NCBI GenBank assembly: GCA_964023205.1
Contig: OZ026838.1
Span: 32,391,843-32,455,842 of the forward strand
Direction: 5' to 3'
DNA length: 64,000 bases
From: Lutraria lutraria
Taxonomy: Eukaryota; Mollusca; Bivalvia; Venerida; Mactridae
Below the pieces are notes generated by a model. It saw only the letters and a list, made by a program, of their open reading frames with translations. It was not told where the DNA came from and did no database searches. How positions within the stretch are numbered: position 1 is the first letter of the stretch; every line of letters begins with the position of its first letter. Below, piece after piece: positions 12,290 to 24,635 of this stretch. Made by a program: the position numbers and the translations under genes.

Positions 12290-12640
12290 TTAGGAACTTG
12301 GTGACAACAGTTGTATCGAAGTTTGGTCAAAATCCATTGAGAAATGAAGGAGGATTTGCTAACAGAAAAGAATTTCCCTGTATATATCACATAAGCGCAA
12401 AATAAACAAAGGGCCATAACTCTGGCCAAAAAAATCAAATTTCTAAGCCCCGACAATATGTGCTACATCACTTGATAAAATGGTACTTGGTATAAAATAA
12501 ATATAGGGCCATGAATCAGCCAAGAATGAACAAATCACAAATCTGTACAATAAGATTGTGTTATTTAGTGACACTAGTTCTATCAAAATTTGGTTCAATT
12601 TCCTTGAGAAATTAAGGAAAAGAAGCACAAAGAAGGAATT
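12290..12640. repeat. Dispersed repeat with 'aaagggccataactc'
   Basis: It contains 'gaagtttggtcaaaatccat', 'aaagggccataactctgg' and 'caaaatttggttcaatttcc', the same words as the array at 46490-47100. Short frames crossing it come from the repeat. Confidence 0.55.
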
Positions 12641-13155
12641 CTGGACTCACGAAAACCCACCAACAAGCCAGCAATTGCTGACATTTGTCGAGCTAATAAC
12701 CAGTATTTTCATACAGAAAACCTGTTTAATAAAATCTCTAGCAACAATACATTATTGAATGCTATAATTATGCTGTTGTAACCTGCACATTGTGATGGTA
12801 ATTTCAAAGATTTCAATCCTTTTTACCCATCAATTAAATGACATAATATTAAGATGATATAAAGGTTTCACAGATGATAAGATAACTTACATGTCACTCT
12901 ATGAATACGACCCTACAAAACCTGATTTGAATATTAATTAATATCGGGATGCTTCTTATAAGCCAAAAGTAAAATAATTAATTCTAAACTGGAACGACAT
13001 ATAACAGTTATGGCACATAAGTTATTCTTTTTTACTTTATTAAACTTAAGAGAACATAATTTATAAAGATCATTCTCAAAAGTACTAATTTAAGTAGAGT
13101 AATGATAATCACAGTACTGAAAGTACTCATGAATGGAAACTGAACTTACATGGAC
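12641..13155. other. AT-rich noncoding DNA
   Basis: Nothing identifiable is visible. Confidence 0.5.
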
Positions 13156-13159
13156 CCGC

Positions 13160-13292
13160 ACTGCAACAACAGAATGATTTTTTTTCCCTCTGCACAATTT
13201 AACTATTCATTTAACCTCTCTAGAGCAACAACCTCTCAACAACAACATATTTTGCTACTCCCAAAGGGTGTTGCTTTGGAGAAGTTGCACTG
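13160..13292 (-). mobile_element. MITE family 1, copy D, truncated
   Basis: Inverted orientation; it has 'taacctctctagagcaacaa', 'tttgctactcccaaagggtg' and the end GTTGCACTG followed by TA (13293-13294). The other end is missing or too diverged to place. Confidence 0.65.
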
Positions 13293-13294
13293 TA

Positions 13295-13875
13295 TATCAC
13301 TTGGTAGAGGGTAATTATGTGAACAATAGACTTATGTGACAATAATTAATTGGCTCAAGATATGTATCAAGATTAAGATTTTCTATCATTCATACATCAT
13401 AGTTCAAGTTATAAGCACACAGCATTATTTCACAATGATCATAGTGGACATGTGTGGATTTATGTAACATTTTCGGCCTGACTACAAAATACAAGGCTTA
13501 CTTAACACTGGCATGACATTACAAACCACATAATACAGGTGTCAATTGTTTAAATAATTGATATAAAGAATTTAATCATCCAAAGAACACACAACAGTTT
13601 AGATATTTATTTACGATGTACAATGTCCGATTCAGTCCTAGGTGAAATAGTTAAGATAACACAAGAGAAATTATATCACTAACTATGACCTCACACAAAC
13701 CTTAAACACCATTATTAGCATATTTAATATAACCTAAACATACTGAATAATTGGCCATAGAAAAAATAGACCCACAGAAATACTGGTACATAGTTTCTGA
13801 CATCACCAAGAAAAAGAGCAAAGGGTATAATCAATTTCAATCACTTATAGCCAATTTTTAATATAAAAGTCCAAA
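13295..13875. other. AT-rich noncoding DNA
   Basis: Nothing identifiable is visible. Confidence 0.5.
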
Positions 13876-13879
13876 TCTA

Positions 13880-14165
13880 GTCAAGGTCAAATCGAGGTTG
13901 AGTGATATGTGTGGATTGAGAATAGTCCAAGGCAACAGCTGTATAAGTGTGGAAGCATTCTAGTAAGCAGTGTTGGCGCTTAATGAAATGGTCAAATCTA
14001 GTTAACCAAGAAATAGCCCTAAAAGTACATATTTGGACGAAGGTCAATGTCAAATCGAGTTGGGTAATTTGAGTGTATTGGGAATGGTCCTGGAAGGCAG
14101 CATCTGTATATGTATCAAAGTGATAGACAAAACAGTGAAGTCCACTTAATCTCATATGGACGGAA
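13880..14165. repeat. Two tandem copies of a ~155-bp dispersed repeat
   Basis: The copies start near 13883 and 14038 and share 'aaggtcaaatcgagg/agttg', 'tgtggattgagaatagtcc' versus 'tgtattgggaatggtcc', and 'gcaacagctgtataagtgt' versus 'gcagcatctgtatatgtat'. The 118-aa minus-strand frame (14233-13877) merely translates the repeat twice and is not taken as a gene. Confidence 0.7.
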
Positions 14166-14169
14166 AGGC

Positions 14170-14808
14170 AAACCGCTGGCAAAAAAAACCAGTTTGAAAG
14201 ATAATTAACAAAATCAGATAATCTTTGCAACATAAACCATTTATAAAGAATCTAAAAAATGAATCAAGAATAGTGCTGGTTGTACATCGAAGAAATCCAA
14301 CTAAATTAAACAAGGAATTCATATAAAATTTTCATAGGCCAATAAACCAATATATAAGATTTCTCATTATCAAACAGCTATATAATATAAAATTGCAATG
14401 ATAAGTACAATTATTTGGTATAAAATAGTGATTGCTACAAAGTTGGCATGAAAATTGCTTACAATATCACACCAGATATGAAACAAATAGATGAAATAAC
14501 ACTGTCATTTGATTGAACAATCATGTTAGCATTGCCAATATGGAATGTATAGCATTATAACAGTATTGTATTTAAACTTATTATTTTTAAATCACTAGCC
14601 CAAACTTTAAATGGGCTATTGAAAATAAACAATTTACCTCCAGCTCGAGTGCACATTTTTTGAGAAAGTTCACAAGCCCGAATAGAAATTTACTATCCCC
14701 GGGCTTCTGGCTAGTGGGTAGTGGGTAAGAGTATGATATATGCTCATTTTGACAGAGATACTTATGATAATTGAAGCTTTGATTATTTGTGCTCACCAAT
14801 GTGTATTC
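14170..14808. other. AT-rich noncoding DNA
   Basis: Nothing identifiable is visible. Confidence 0.5.
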
Positions 14809-14810
14809 TA

Positions 14811-15066
14811 CGGTGGCATAAAGGGGGCATAAGAAATATTTTTTTTATCGCTTTTAGCTATAATGTCATCACGCGATAGCAATTACATGCACAAGCGATA
14901 TATTTATTAAGTGGGAATGCGATAGCCACTACATGCCCACATACATGTAGTAACTATTGCTTGGTCACATAAGTATCATGTGGTCACATAATAGCTATCA
15001 TGAGGCCACATAATAGCAAGCACACACATTAAATAAAATATTAACTGTGTCCCCTTTATGCCACCA
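14811..15066. mobile_element. MITE with 'GGTGGCATAAAGGGG' ends
   Basis: Terminal inverted repeats CGGTGGCATAAAGGGGGCA (14811) and TGTCCCCTTTATGCCACCA (ending 15066), with TA on both sides (14809-14810 and 15067-15068). The 256-bp inside is made of short alternating words ('gcgatagc', 'ctacatgc', 'cacataatagc'). No coding capacity. Confidence 0.75.
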
Positions 15067-16320
15067 TAATATTCATCTTTTTTTAAAAATCATTACCATG
15101 AAAAAAAATCACCTGTTATATATAAATAGGCAGTGATTTTTGTAAATTAATAACCAACTCAGGTTATTTACGTCCAGAAATATTACAAATAAACTGAAAT
15201 ATATGATCTGATCAGCATTATATCAATTTCTTTCAATCGCACAGAGTGACACATAAAATTTTACCAGATGATTACTATTACAGCAAACAGTTCACTAAAT
15301 CCAGTCCAAAAGTTTAGTGTGACAATATACTTAAAATAAAGAACAGATCAATTCTCATAAAATGTTCTCAGCTCTGTTCATTGATCACTCATCAATCCTC
15401 CGTCCCATTCACTCCCACACATAATTTCATAGTACATACATATACAACACACTAATTTCTTTCATACACTTCTAAATCATTAAGTAAAATTAATACAGAT
15501 AATGACAAAAAGTGAATGAAATTAAGTTTTTTTTTCATGTAAAAAATTTTATATTGATTATAAAGGACAGTAAGAACATCTATATTTAGACCACCTTTGT
15601 GGACAAATAAATGTCTTATTTTCAGATGGTCTTATTATAAAGTTGGAGATTTCATCTTGGATTGTAATCAGATACTATGACTTATTCTGAAGTCAGGTAA
15701 AAACTATGGTCAGGAGCCATTATGAAACCAAAGAATACTGAATCAAAGTTAAGCATTTAGGCCTAGAATTAAAACAAAAAACTTACCCCTTAAATACATG
15801 TAACTGACCCAGAACCCAAGTATTTTTAAATTCAGGTCTAGAATATATTTTGCATATAAATTGATATAATATATACATTGTGTTCAATGAAAAAACTTGC
15901 ATTCAAGTGCATGTTCGTTGTCTTGGTTCAAATTTAAAAAAATTTTTTTTTAAATGTTTCCCTTTCAAACTTGAGTAACCTTAGATTTAGGCCCGATCTG
16001 TTTGACCCTCAGAACCACCGAATCATGCACTTGTATCTTTTTTCTACATGTATAAAAAGTTTATTTCTAAATGTATGTTTATCTTCTTTTGATGAACTAC
16101 CCACACTTTTACTGGCTGACTAAATATGAAACCAAAATAACAACATGAATCATCAAACGTTGATGGTAAACCACTATTCAATCTTTTCTTATAAAAATGA
16201 TCATCGAAAAAGCATAAGCAGAAGTTCTAATGTATATTAATAAGACCAATCCTGTATTAAACTTTTCGTACATATTCTTTTCTTTTTTCACTATGTTTTC
16301 ATATCACACCAAAGACTAGA
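15067..16320. other. AT-rich noncoding DNA
   Basis: Nothing identifiable is visible. Confidence 0.5.
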
Positions 16321-16324
16321 GTCA

Positions 16325-16530
16325 TATTTGACAACTTTTCCAGCTTTAATGATAGAGAAAGACCTTAGACATATACCTGGATAGAATTATCGACTTTAGG
16401 AGCTATCTCGCTGGATAGTTTCAGCACAAGTGCAATTTGGTGGTGTTTGAGATTCAAACTCACCAAGGTAAGGAAGCTAGAGTGATTGGTAATTGGAGAC
16501 CACAACCACTTGGGCAGAGAGACCTCTCTT
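16325..16530 (-). repeat. tRNA-derived SINE, family S1
   Basis: On the minus strand it reads 'gcccaagtggttgtggtctc' (A-box region), 'gtgagtttgaatctcaa' (B-box region) and then 'aattctatccaggta' (S1 body). It is diverged but in the correct order. Confidence 0.6.
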
Positions 16531-17740
16531 GCATTATATCTACCTCAGTTTAAAGTCCCATAATCATATAAATTAATCGGTCGTAATAGTTTCTGTTTGT
16601 TCTATAACAGAGGAATCCGGTGTGTTTTCCTCCCGTGCATACTTTATAGCAAGAAGAAATGTTTCCAAAACCACTATCGTTTTTCAATATCATTGAAAAA
16701 GTACTATTTATAGAACAGCTGTGTTTCCCCGCATTCATATTATGCACATGGTATGAAGTGACGTCACACGCTCTATATATTTCAAGTTTACAAAAGCAAA
16801 ATTCACAGCGAAATGAGTGTATTTAGAAGAAGGGCTTGTTTGGTTGGTATAAATTATCTTGGGATAATGTCAGCAATTGTTTGTTTTTTGCATATATTTT
16901 TTATAGCAAAAAGCTAATGGGACTTTAACCTGAGTGTAACCAGTGCATTCACCCATACAGGAAACTATAATCTATGCACCTTATTGCTTTTTGTTTAACA
17001 ATTCATTACAAATATCATGATTATTTATATTTTACTACAGCTGTAAAATTCAGCAATTTAAAACAAATTATAGTTTAATTTCATGGCAAATTGTAAACTT
17101 ATAATCGGTCCATCCACATTTCCCATGATTATAATTATTATCTTGAGGCAGTGCTAAAGATGCCAATGTACAATTATTTACATATTCTTTAAGCTTTCTG
17201 GATTTTCATTTGGAACAATTATAATGAGGGTATTTTAAGTCTTTATTAAACAATTGTATTTATTTATTTTAATCATAAGCACTCAATTGCAAACAAAACA
17301 AACTGATATAAAATCCTTCACATAAGGCAAGAAAATTATTGACTTTGTGTTTATAGTTACCGGTACCCACCCAACCCTTTATTTTGGCATCAATCCTTTT
17401 TTGATACCAAACCTATATATTGGCCTTTAACCTTAAGTTTCTCACATCGAATAAAAAAATATAAACAAAATATTTGGGACGGGGTCGTATGTATACCTTT
17501 AAAGTACAAAAGGTATGTTAGAAATCAAACATTCCTTATTGTTTTGTCAAGTACAAATGTAACTCCTAATGATACTGTTGGGGTTTTCTTTCAATTTAAA
17601 GAAGAAAAAGTGGAATTAGTACATGATTGTACATGACATCATATTCTGTGAGTTACGTACCTTACCGGTACTTATAACAAGAAATAGTTCATATGACTTG
17701 TTCAAGATCAACATAATGTAACCAATGGGAGCGTTTGACC
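16531..17740. other. AT-rich noncoding DNA
   Basis: Nothing identifiable is visible. Confidence 0.5.
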
Positions 17741-17744
17741 AGCA

Positions 17745-17995
17745 AAAAGTGTCCTCCATGGTTGAATGGTTTATGGTCTCTGACTAGTAATCACAAGCCT
17801 CTCACAATATAGTGAGCTTGAATCCCACAGCACACCAAATTCCACATGTGAGGAAGCTTGGACAGCTAGTCTAGAGTAGGTGTGGGGTTTCTATCCAGGT
17901 GTAAGCTTGGGTTTTTAAAGGTTGCCTAATGACCCTGACTCTTGATGCAATGTTAAAACCCTCCGGAAGAACTGACCAAACAAAACCAAAACCAA
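17745..17995 (+). repeat. tRNA-derived SINE, family S1 (best copy)
   Basis: The head 'tcctccatggttgaatggtt' and 'gtgagcttgaatcccac' give A-box and B-box matches. Then follow 'cacatgtgaggaagcttgg', 'tttctatccaggtgtaagc' and an A-rich tail with 'aaacaaaaccaaaacc'. This is the reference copy for S1 in the window. Confidence 0.75.
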
Positions 17996-18139
17996 GACTT
18001 ACTAATCATAGGCACTCGATTTCGTGATTTTTATACGTTTACAGACGTTTTTCAATTTCACAATCAAACAATGCAAACCTGTTGAAAGGAAAGTTTCATT
18101 TTTCCCTTATTGAGTGTATAAAATACTCCAAGGTAGTAA

Positions 18140-18329
18140 ACTCGCCATCTTTTCGATTGACGGTAGTGACGAAAATAAGCGTGAGTCCCGGCTTTCCTTT
18201 TAAACTGCACATGCTTTCCGGGAACCTTGCTTTCATTGTAGTGTTCCCCAACTTTTTGACAGCTTTTACAAGGAAAGCCGGGACCCACGCTTATTTTCGT
18301 CACTACCGTCAATCGAAAAGATGGCGAGT
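18140..18329. repeat. Inverted repeat with 60-bp arms and 70-bp centre
   Basis: The left arm 18140-18199 and right arm 18270-18329 are reverse complements with a single mismatch in 60. Outer ends read ACTCGCCATCTTTTCGATTG on the left and the inverse on the right. The ends carry AAGATGGCGAG pointing outward. No target duplication is obvious. It could be a young foldback/MITE or an inverted duplication of a promoter-like segment. The two overlapping frames across it (both strands) arise from the palindrome. Confidence 0.85.
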
Positions 18330-21294
18330 CAATCAGGTGAGCTAAAATACACATTTTGCATGTCATACTTATATTTCATGTACATTAGATTTGGACATGA
18401 AACATATTGTTTAAATCTACAATAAATACTTAATGTTTTATAAAAAACATCAATATTACGAAAAAAAAGTATGTTTCAAGTGAGTAATTATTATATTATT
18501 TCAACCATAAAATTCCATAAAGTTAATGGCCCTTTAAATAAGGCTCAAATTAAGATGTAATTGTAATTGGACAATAAAATGTTTTAAATAAATGCTAAAT
18601 ACTTTGATTGGTGACTGGTACATGGTTGTATTGGTAACCTATAGCTAGATCAATCAATAAATTCCATTAATATAACACATTTAGTGTGACTATCAAATTT
18701 CTCCATCACATAAAGGTTAATACAGGTGCTAAAAAATTCTTGTTTTCTTGTGAAAGTATCAATTTTCGAAGTGTCTTACCATTCCTTTATCAATGGTCAT
18801 GAATATCAATTAAAGGATTCTTAAGGCTTTGACCAAATAATTTTTTGGTGACTGAAAATTGAAAGGGTGATACAAAACCGACCCAACTCCATTTTGACAA
18901 AGAAAGAGATAAGAACCTTCGGGCACTTACCCCTTCGGAGATAAAAAAGTGTCAAATACTGTTTGAATTACAAGAGAGAGTGCTTCATTTAACCTAACAG
19001 AATTACTTAAATTAAATAGATACATTATTTTAAGGGTTATAGTTATACCTATATATAACAAAATTTATTCAGTTTAATGCAGATCACAAAAAGGCAAAGA
19101 AATCCACTTGCAATAAATCATACACCGTGATTTTTTTCGCAATATTTACTGCTGAATATGGGCAGTTTCCCCTAGTAAAATTTCCTTCATTTTTCCCTAA
19201 AATGGCCAGAACTTTCCCCTAACAAGAAGTATTTTCTACATGATCGTGTAAAAAGAAGAACATTACAACAGTTTTCTCACCATTGTATGATTGTCACCAA
19301 TTACAGTGTAGTAATGTTCTAAACAACTAAATAATCACAAATTCCATAAAAAATAAATGTTAATATACCCTGGTATATTCACATTTTGATTTTTTTTTCG
19401 CTAAATTTCCCCTTTTGATGGGCATAGGTAGTGAGAAAATTTTGGGAAAAAAACACTTAATACACAATATTCATTTAAGAAAATAACAAATATTTCCTGA
19501 TAAATAACCTTATCACTCCTCCCAACAAAAAAAATTTGGTTGAGTGTCATTTTTTGGGAGGGGGACATTAATTTGGCATGGGTGTATTTATTAGGAAATA
19601 TTCGGTAAATATACCATACAAATTATATAAATCATAAAGGCCATTAACATGGAGAATATTACTTTTTTTCATCTTCCATTGCATTGAATTACATATAAAG
19701 TAAATCATTGTTGTTATATTACATACTGTGAATGATTTTATTTATAATGTCGCCTCCTCCTCACTCAACTACAGGACAGGAACACCCAGTTTAATATCAG
19801 AGAAATGGATGCTTGCTATGGATTACTATACTTAAGATTTATGTGGTCTTTATATAAAAATTATTACATACATTCATATTAAAACTGATGTCAAATATGC
19901 CTGATTTATATAGATAACAGCATTTTTATTGAAATTTATCACTTAGCAAGGAATGAAACTGGAGTAACTGACAAAAGCCACTGCATGGGATGACAAGACA
20001 AATCCTAATATTTATATAAACTAGTATCATAAAGTGGATTTTTTTGATTTTTTAATTATTTGCCTATGATGTTCATCAGTTGTCACAATAATTCACTTGT
20101 CAACAAATTCATCCCGACCATCTGTGCTAATAATTCACCTGTCATTGAAAGCACTCGCGGAGAAGAGGGTTCATGTTTAAAAATATTCAGATTTTATATA
20201 CTAGTATTTAACTTGAATATGCAAAAATTATTTCTAAAAAAAAATCAAACTTTAGTTAAGGTTTTAATCAATTTTGTATTCACTAGTAATGTGATTTTTT
20301 TATGAAATACTAGAGAAAATGTATAGGTTTTTGAGAAAATCATACAAGCAAATAGCATGTGGTGATTATATAATTATATTGTCAATGTGGAGCACACAAC
20401 TCAAAACCATGTTACATTCTTAAATAATGCCATAGAACACAACATCTTTATTTACAAGTTTAACACATAAAAATATCACATTTCTTACATTATTTATTTA
20501 CCAAGTGTGAGAATCTGCCAATAAATACGAATTAATCTGCATAAATTAAATATTAATTAATTTCTAGATACCTGTCACATGATCCACAAACTGCATTAAA
20601 CATTTCGAAAAGAAAACACACACTTTATTCCAGTGATTTTGAAATATCCGTAAATAGCACAAACAATATCTTAAATTATCTGTGTATCAAAATTGGTAGC
20701 AAGATATACTTTTATTTCTTGCAACTAAAGATAAGAAACTGTACAATGAATTTTAAGCCACATATAAACGCAATAAAGAGGACAGTAATTGACATCAAGG
20801 GGCGTTAAAAGTAGAAATAAATCCACTGTTATTGAAGGACTATTATAGACTTGTAAAAAACTCCACAGGGTATTTATACTATAGATCAAAGAATTCTGTT
20901 GTGATCAATTAACGCAACTGGTTTAAATCATATGACAATATCCGCCTAATAGACAGTAGTTGATGTAACAAGTAATACTATAGCAAAACATCGGAACAAC
21001 AGACAGTAGTGAAATCAAAGATCACCTACCAATTAAACAGCATGCAGTCTAAAAAGTCAAGTTGACATTAAGGTGATATTTGTGACCTTGGTACAAACAG
21101 GAGAGATGTACATTTACATTAATGCCATCATAATAACAACATTTAAACCATATTAACTTCAAATATATTTAGCTACTTAGATCTTTAATGGCTAGTTTGG
21201 CTACTGTTTGATTATACACCTTGGCTACATCTTAATTATTATCATTATGATATAAACAACTTAATTAATACAACCAGAGCCTGAATTTAATGAC
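18330..21294. other. AT-rich noncoding DNA
   Basis: About 3 kb with no gene or clear repeat. A possible mini-exon reading M-A-S-Q-S followed by 'gtgagc' begins at the right arm of the inverted repeat (18321), but no downstream exon was found. Confidence 0.45.
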
Positions 21295-21297
21295 TAG

Positions 21298-21320
21298 CAC
21301 TGCTCGAAAAAACGCGTTTA
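21298..21320 (+). repeat. Left terminal inverted repeat of the CACTA-like element
   Basis: 23 bp, identical to the reverse complement of 24636-24658. Its inner part contains AAACGCGTTT, a close-spaced version of the half-sites repeated throughout the element. Confidence 0.9.
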
Positions 21321-21544
21321 ATTTTAACCTAAACTCAAAGTAAACTTCATTATATGTAGTGTTTAATGACGTTTATTCGAATTTAAGTTGGTAATTAAAC
21401 TTGAAGTTTACATGGCGTTTACTTTAAGTTTACAAGGACGTAAACTCCGGAGTTTACAGGAGTTTAAGTTCATCGTAAACTTGATGTAAACTTGGAATTT
21501 CCTTCGCCCGTAAACTAATATTAAATGTAGTTAAACTCGATGTT

Positions 21545-22065
21545 TATAATGCAGTATATTCCCATTTTATTTCATTAAACTTCATGTTTAAGATTTATGT
21601 AAACTTGCAATATAATGCCGTATATTCCCATTTTATTTCATTAAACTTCGTGTTTAAGATTCATGTAAACTTGCAATATAATGCAGTATATTCCCATTTT
21701 ATTTCATTAAACTTCGTGTTTAAGATTCATGTAAACTTGCAATATAATGCAGTATATTCTTATTTTATTTCATTAAACTTCGTGTTTAAGATTCATGTAA
21801 ACTTGCAATATAATGCAGTATATTCCCATTTTATTTCATTAAACTTCGTGTTTAAGATTCGTGTAAACTTGCAATATAATGCAGTATATTCACATTTTAT
21901 TTCATTAAACTTCGTGTTTAAGCTTTATGAAAACTTGCAATATAATGCAGTATATTCACATTTTATTTCATTAAACTTCGTGTTTAAGCTTTATGTAAAT
22001 GTGCAGTATATAATGCATTATATTCCCATATTATTTCATTAAACTTCGTGTTTTAGCTTTACAAA
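21545..22065. repeat. Left subterminal array, 66-bp unit, about 8 copies
   Basis: Each unit has 'attaaacttcgtgtttaag', 'atgtaaacttgcaatataat' and 'gcagtatattcccatttta'. Since 66 is a multiple of three, one frame stays open and gives a spurious 152-aa reading with a 22-residue period. Each unit holds one dyad TTAAAC-TTCGT-GTTTAA. Units at the right end are more diverged. Confidence 0.9.
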
Positions 22066-23440
22066 AACCTGCAGTAAATTTCACACAGTACAGTAAATTA
22101 AACCTAGCTGTTTAATACGACTCACTTTATTACATATAGTAAACAGAATGCACAATATTTCGTATCGTACAATAAAATACAAAACTTTTCAAAGTTATTG
22201 CTTTATTTTCATCAATATTACATCGAATAACATTACTCCTTATCCTGAATAACATGAAATGTTGTCCTGATTGACAGTCCAAGACGGCAATCCTCCGCCA
22301 TCTTTCGATTAGAAGTTTCCGTTGATGCCGATCGGTTACGTTTGAGCTCCTGCCGCTATCCCTTCTGACTTTGACCTTTTTGTCCATTTCCTTGAGAAGC
22401 TTTAAATATCATGATGCATTCCTCGCCGTCGCTGTAAATATACAAAAATATAAAAGCCTTGATAGACATTTCTCATCATTGTCATAGGTATGATCTATAT
22501 TATATACATTTGTATTACCATGGCCCTGGCATGATATGACTATGTTGTGTTTCATGCAAAAAGTGCTGTAATAAAAATGCTGTTCAATATGATAAAGCTG
22601 ATTTAATTGTATATTCGTCGTACAGTATGATGTGTAGAGGTATAAAATCATAGGTGGTTATCAATATAAATCAAGTATACAGTACATATTAAACATAAGA
22701 GACATAAACATATTAAGATTTATACCTATTTTACTCTTCATCAGAAGACATCAGTTCCATACACAGAAGAATAATAATCATCCATTTTGCAAGTCAACTA
22801 GTTAACGAATGTATCAGTTCTTCATTGAAAGTAACATATCACTCCAAGACAAAGTTTAAATCTAAATCCGTTGGCACTCTCCTGTGTACTCTCCTGTGTT
22901 GATAATCTGTTCTAAAATTAGACACTCTGTAAAACTGACCACTGATGCAGTGCGCAAATGCATACAGGTTGTGTAAACAATTATTACTGCATGTGTTAAC
23001 CTCAGATAGTAAAATTTTCAGCGTTTGTGGTGGATTTATACCTTTTATACAACATGGCATACATCTAGTAATGGACAACAGAAAACGGGGAACATGACTA
23101 ACAGTAGTACTAGTTAGCTACAACCCCCAGACCCTCTACAACTAAAAAAGTAACTATCTAGAATAATAGAAAATAATGTAAAACCTTCGTTATATAAACA
23201 TCATTCAAATATCTCAATTCATAAATCAAAATAATGCATAATCTTCAAAATCATTCTCTTGACTGTCACTAGGTATTCAACTCTCAATTTCATTTTCTAA
23301 TAAAATAATGCACTCGTTTCGGTTGTAATTGCATAATTTTCAAAAATCGGTACCAAAATGATAGGGTTAATATTAATTAACATTACATATCAACAAATAC
23401 TGAGTCAAAACAAAGTATCCTCATTATCAAATTTAAGTAA
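22066..23440. other. Non-repetitive core of the CACTA-like element
   Basis: Roughly 1.4 kb between the arrays. The part at 22250-22400 is less AT-rich and includes, on the minus strand, an 85-aa frame from 22387 and the word AATCGAAAGATGGCGG. No transposase motif or known domain is visible. It may be a deletion product of an autonomous element or captured sequence. Confidence 0.5.
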
Positions 23441-23479
23441 AATTATAAACTCAAGCTTTACGTCCAAGTAAACTTTACG

Positions 23480-24615
23480 TAAATTATAATCATGAAGTTT
23501 CCATAAATTTAAGTCCTCATTAAACGCTAGTAAATTTCAAATCAACAGAAAAATGTAAATTTGAAATTTAAGTGTCATTATATTCTAAGTAAGTTTTAAA
23601 CGTGATGTTTACGCGAATTTAATTCTTCATTAAACGCTAGTAAATTTCAAATAAATGAAGAAATGTAAATTTGAAGTTTAAGTGTCATTATATTCTTAAG
23701 TAGGTTTTAAACGTGATGTTTACACGAATTTAATTCTTCATTAAACGCTAGTAAATTTCAAATCAACAGAAAAATGTAAATTTGAAATTTAATTGTCATT
23801 ATATTCTAAGTAAGTTTTAAACGTGATGTTTACACGAATTTAATTCTTCATTAAACGCTAGTAAATTTCAAATAAATGAAGAAATGTAAATTTGAAGTTT
23901 AAGTGTCATTATATTCTTAAGTAAGTTTTAAACGTGATGTTTACACGAATTTAATTCTTCATTAAACGCTAGTAAATTTCAAATCAACAGAAAAATGTAA
24001 ATTAGAAATTTAATTGTCATTATATTCTAAGTAAGTTTTAAACGTGATGTTTACACGAATTTAATTCTTCATTAAACGCTAGTAAATTTCAAATAAATGA
24101 AGAAATGTAAATTTGAAGTTTAAGTGTCATTATAATCTAAGTAAATTTTAAACGTGATGTTTACACGAATTTAATTCTTCATTAAACGCTAAGTAAATTT
24201 CAAATAAACGAAGAAATGTAAATTTGGAGTTTAAGTGTCATTATATTCTAAGTAAATTTTAAACATGATGTTTACACGAATTTAATTCTTCATTAAACGC
24301 TAAGTAAATTTCAAATAATCGAAGAAATGTAAATTTGGAGTTTAAGTGTCATTATATTCTAAGTAAATTTTAAACATGATGTTTACACGAATTTAATTCT
24401 TCATTAAACGCTAAGTAAATTTCAAATAATCGAAGAAATGTAAATTTGGAGTTTAAGTGTCATTATATTCTAAGTAAATTTTAAACATGATGTTTACACG
24501 AATTTAATTCTTCATTAAACGCTAAGTAAATTTCAAATAAACGAAGAAATGTAAATTTGGAGTTTAAGTGTCATTATATTCTAAGTAAATTTTAAACGTG
24601 AAGTTTATAGAAATA
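23480..24615. repeat. Right subterminal array, ~110-bp unit, about 10 copies
   Basis: Each unit has 'ttttaaacgtgatgtttac', 'acgaatttaattcttcatta', 'aacgctagtaaatttcaaat' and 'gtcattatattctaagta'. In the left half two variants alternate ('caacagaaaaatg' and 'aaatgaagaaatg'), giving a ~222-bp higher-order repeat. The right half is one nearly homogeneous variant. Each unit holds the dyad TAAAC-GTGAT-GTTTA. Confidence 0.9.
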
Positions 24616-24635
24616 TAATTTTCACTAAACTTCCG

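Noticed and set aside
13877..14233. 118-aa minus-strand frame
   Set aside because: It translates two tandem copies of a dispersed repeat; no domain or splice context.
21584..22042. 152-aa frame with 22-residue repeats
   Set aside because: It is the translation of the 66-bp DNA array in the CACTA-like element; the frame is open only because 66 is divisible by three.
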